Source of the DNA: an uncultured Cellvibrio sp.
Lineage (GTDB): Bacteria > Pseudomonadota > Gammaproteobacteria > Pseudomonadales > Cellvibrionaceae
Length of the DNA stretch: 64,000 nucleotides
Assembly (NCBI GenBank): GCA_946481095.1
Contig: CAMLML010000014.1
Span: forward strand, 4,198-68,197
Reading direction: 5' to 3'
The notes under the pieces are model-generated. The model searched no databases, was not told the origin of the DNA, and saw only the letters and a list, made by a program, of their open reading frames with translations. A program made the translations under genes and the position numbers. Each line of letters opens with the position of its first letter. The stretch's first letter is position 1. Of this stretch, positions 63,268-64,000 are shown piece after piece.

Positions 63268-64000
63268 TCAGGCAGAACTAATTTTCGCCAACTGATCTTG
63301 TAAAAATCGTTTTTCAGGCGCTTGCTCTGTTAATTGAATGGCTTTTTCATAAGCCTGTTTGGCAGCAGTTAGGTTGCCGGTTTTGGTTAGCAAGTCGGCG
63401 AGGGCGGCCTGGAATAAATAATAATTTTGTAATTCGTTTTCCAATTCATTCAGTAAATCAAGGCCTTCTTTTGCTGTGTCGCGATGGGACACGGCAACAG
63501 CGCGATTTAATGCCACTATAGGTGATGGGTTGATGTGCAGGAGTAAATCATAAAAGCCGACGATTTCTTGCCAATCGGTTTCTGCAAAATTTTTTGCTTC
63601 TGCATGTAGAACGGCGATCGCTGCTTGTATGCTGTAAAATCCTGCGCCGCCTGATGCCAAAGCTTGCTGAATTAATCTTGATCCTTCACGAATTTGGTAT
63701 TGATGCCAAAGGGTTCGATCCTGATCCTCCAATCGAATTAAATCGCCTTCCGCATTGGTACGTGCATCGCGACGTGAATCTTGAATCAACATTAGAGCCA
63801 ATAGTCCCAATACTTCTGTTGAGGGTAATAATTCTGCGAGTAATCGCCCCAGGCGAATAGCTTCCTGTGCCAAGTCGTGGCGAATAACTTGCTCACCCTG
63901 CGATGCCGAATAACCTTCATTGAACAATAAATAGATAACATGCAACACAGTGTCGAGTCGTGGTGGTAAATCTTTTTCCGTTGGAATTTCATAAGGAATG
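63268..64000 (-). CDS. ECF42-type RNA polymerase sigma factor, C-terminal part (partial)
   Basis: The leftward frame is open to the window edge (243 codons here), so the start and sigma-2 region lie outside. The visible part is the long C-terminal extension of ECF42-type (formerly SigI-like/DUF6596) sigma factors: the junction IPYEIPTEKDLPPRLDTVLHVIYLLFNEGYSAS, then EAIRLGRLLAELLPSTEVLGLLALMLIQDSRR, IQAAIAVLHAEAKNFAETDWQEIVGFYDLLL, and NPSPIVALNRAVAVS, a TPR-like helical repeat. It should drive the adjacent DGPF-type genes from the TGTCGA promoter. Confidence 0.9.
   Translation of the reverse strand, partial: IPYEIPTEKDLPPRLDTVLHVIYLLFNEGYSASQGEQVIRHDLAQEAIRLGRLLAELLPSTEVLGLLALMLIQDSRRDARTNAEGDLIRLEDQDRTLWHQYQIREGSRLIQQALASGGAGFYSIQAAIAVLHAEAKNFAETDWQEIVGFYDLLLHINPSPIVALNRAVAVSHRDTAKEGLDLLNELENELQNYYLFQAALADLLTKTGNLTAAKQAYEKAIQLTEQAPEKRFLQDQLAKISSA

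Overview
The window looks like chromosomal DNA of a polysaccharide-degrading gammaproteobacterium, most likely of the Cellvibrionaceae (Cellvibrio/Saccharophagus-like). The inference rests on Pseudomonas-like gene orders (flhA-flhF-fleN-fliA-cheYZAB-motCD...parA-parP-cheW-DUF2802; DUF2062...comEC-exbB-exbD-lpxK; PHP-yciO...scpA-scpB-rluB), on the close match of CheY, FleN and FNR to pseudomonad or vibrio types, and on a secreted PL10-type pectate lyase and a secreted ExoP_C-like carbohydrate-binding protein. No rRNA, tRNA, phage, IS transposase or CRISPR array was seen.

Layout. 1-4.2 kb: end of the 2-oxoglutarate dehydrogenase cluster (sucB 3' end, lpd, sucC, sucD). 4.3-11.1 kb: tripartite RND efflux operon (adaptor, pump, outer-membrane factor) with a divergent TetR regulator and two matching operator palindromes. 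11.4-13.8 kb: pectate lyase and a methyltransferase. 13.8-16.7 kb: HxlR regulator divergent from a nitronate monooxygenase / flavodoxin / glutathione transferase operon, with GTTAC-type operators between. 16.8-20.8 kb: leftward TrmH-family methyltransferase, pdxJ, secreted cyclophilin, SH3 membrane protein, YciI and a membrane protein. 20.8-25.9 kb: PHP nuclease, yciO, an inserted Phd/ParE toxin-antitoxin pair, scpA, scpB, rluB. 26-34 kb: DUF2062, DUF3592, comEC, exbB, exbD, lpxK, a glycosyltransferase and PAP2 phosphatase on the other strand, dgkA. 34.2-36.5 kb: galT-galK. 36.5-41.8 kb: small and conserved genes including bolA, trhO, sirB2 and an FNR-type oxygen sensor. 42-61 kb: late flagellar and chemotaxis operon. 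61-64 kb: a probable ECF42 sigma factor and its DGPF/YCII, VOC, DUF1428, GyrI-like and GFA partner genes.

The flagellar/chemotaxis block starts at a sigma-54-type promoter before flhA and carries the polar placement and number controls (FlhF, FleN), sigma-28 (FliA), the signalling core (CheY, CheZ, CheA, CheB, CheW), a second stator (MotC/MotD) and the polar array factors (ParA-like ATPase, ParP). The usual motD-parA adjacency is broken by four envelope genes (MipA-like porin, alpha/beta-hydrolase, lipoprotein, L,D-transpeptidase).

Most interesting: (1) a perfect TTGTCGA-N16-TCGACAA palindrome between DUF1428 and GFA that reads as an ECF42-type promoter in both directions; (2) a family of GC-rich palindromic elements sitting 1-5 nt after stop codons, one of which is inserted in frame inside flhF and another of which forms the whole motC-motD spacer up to the motD start codon; (3) a CheA without a recognisable P2 domain, carrying instead a series of DDEFxxLLDQLHGKGxGPG repeats that resemble the CheY-binding peptides of FliM and CheZ.
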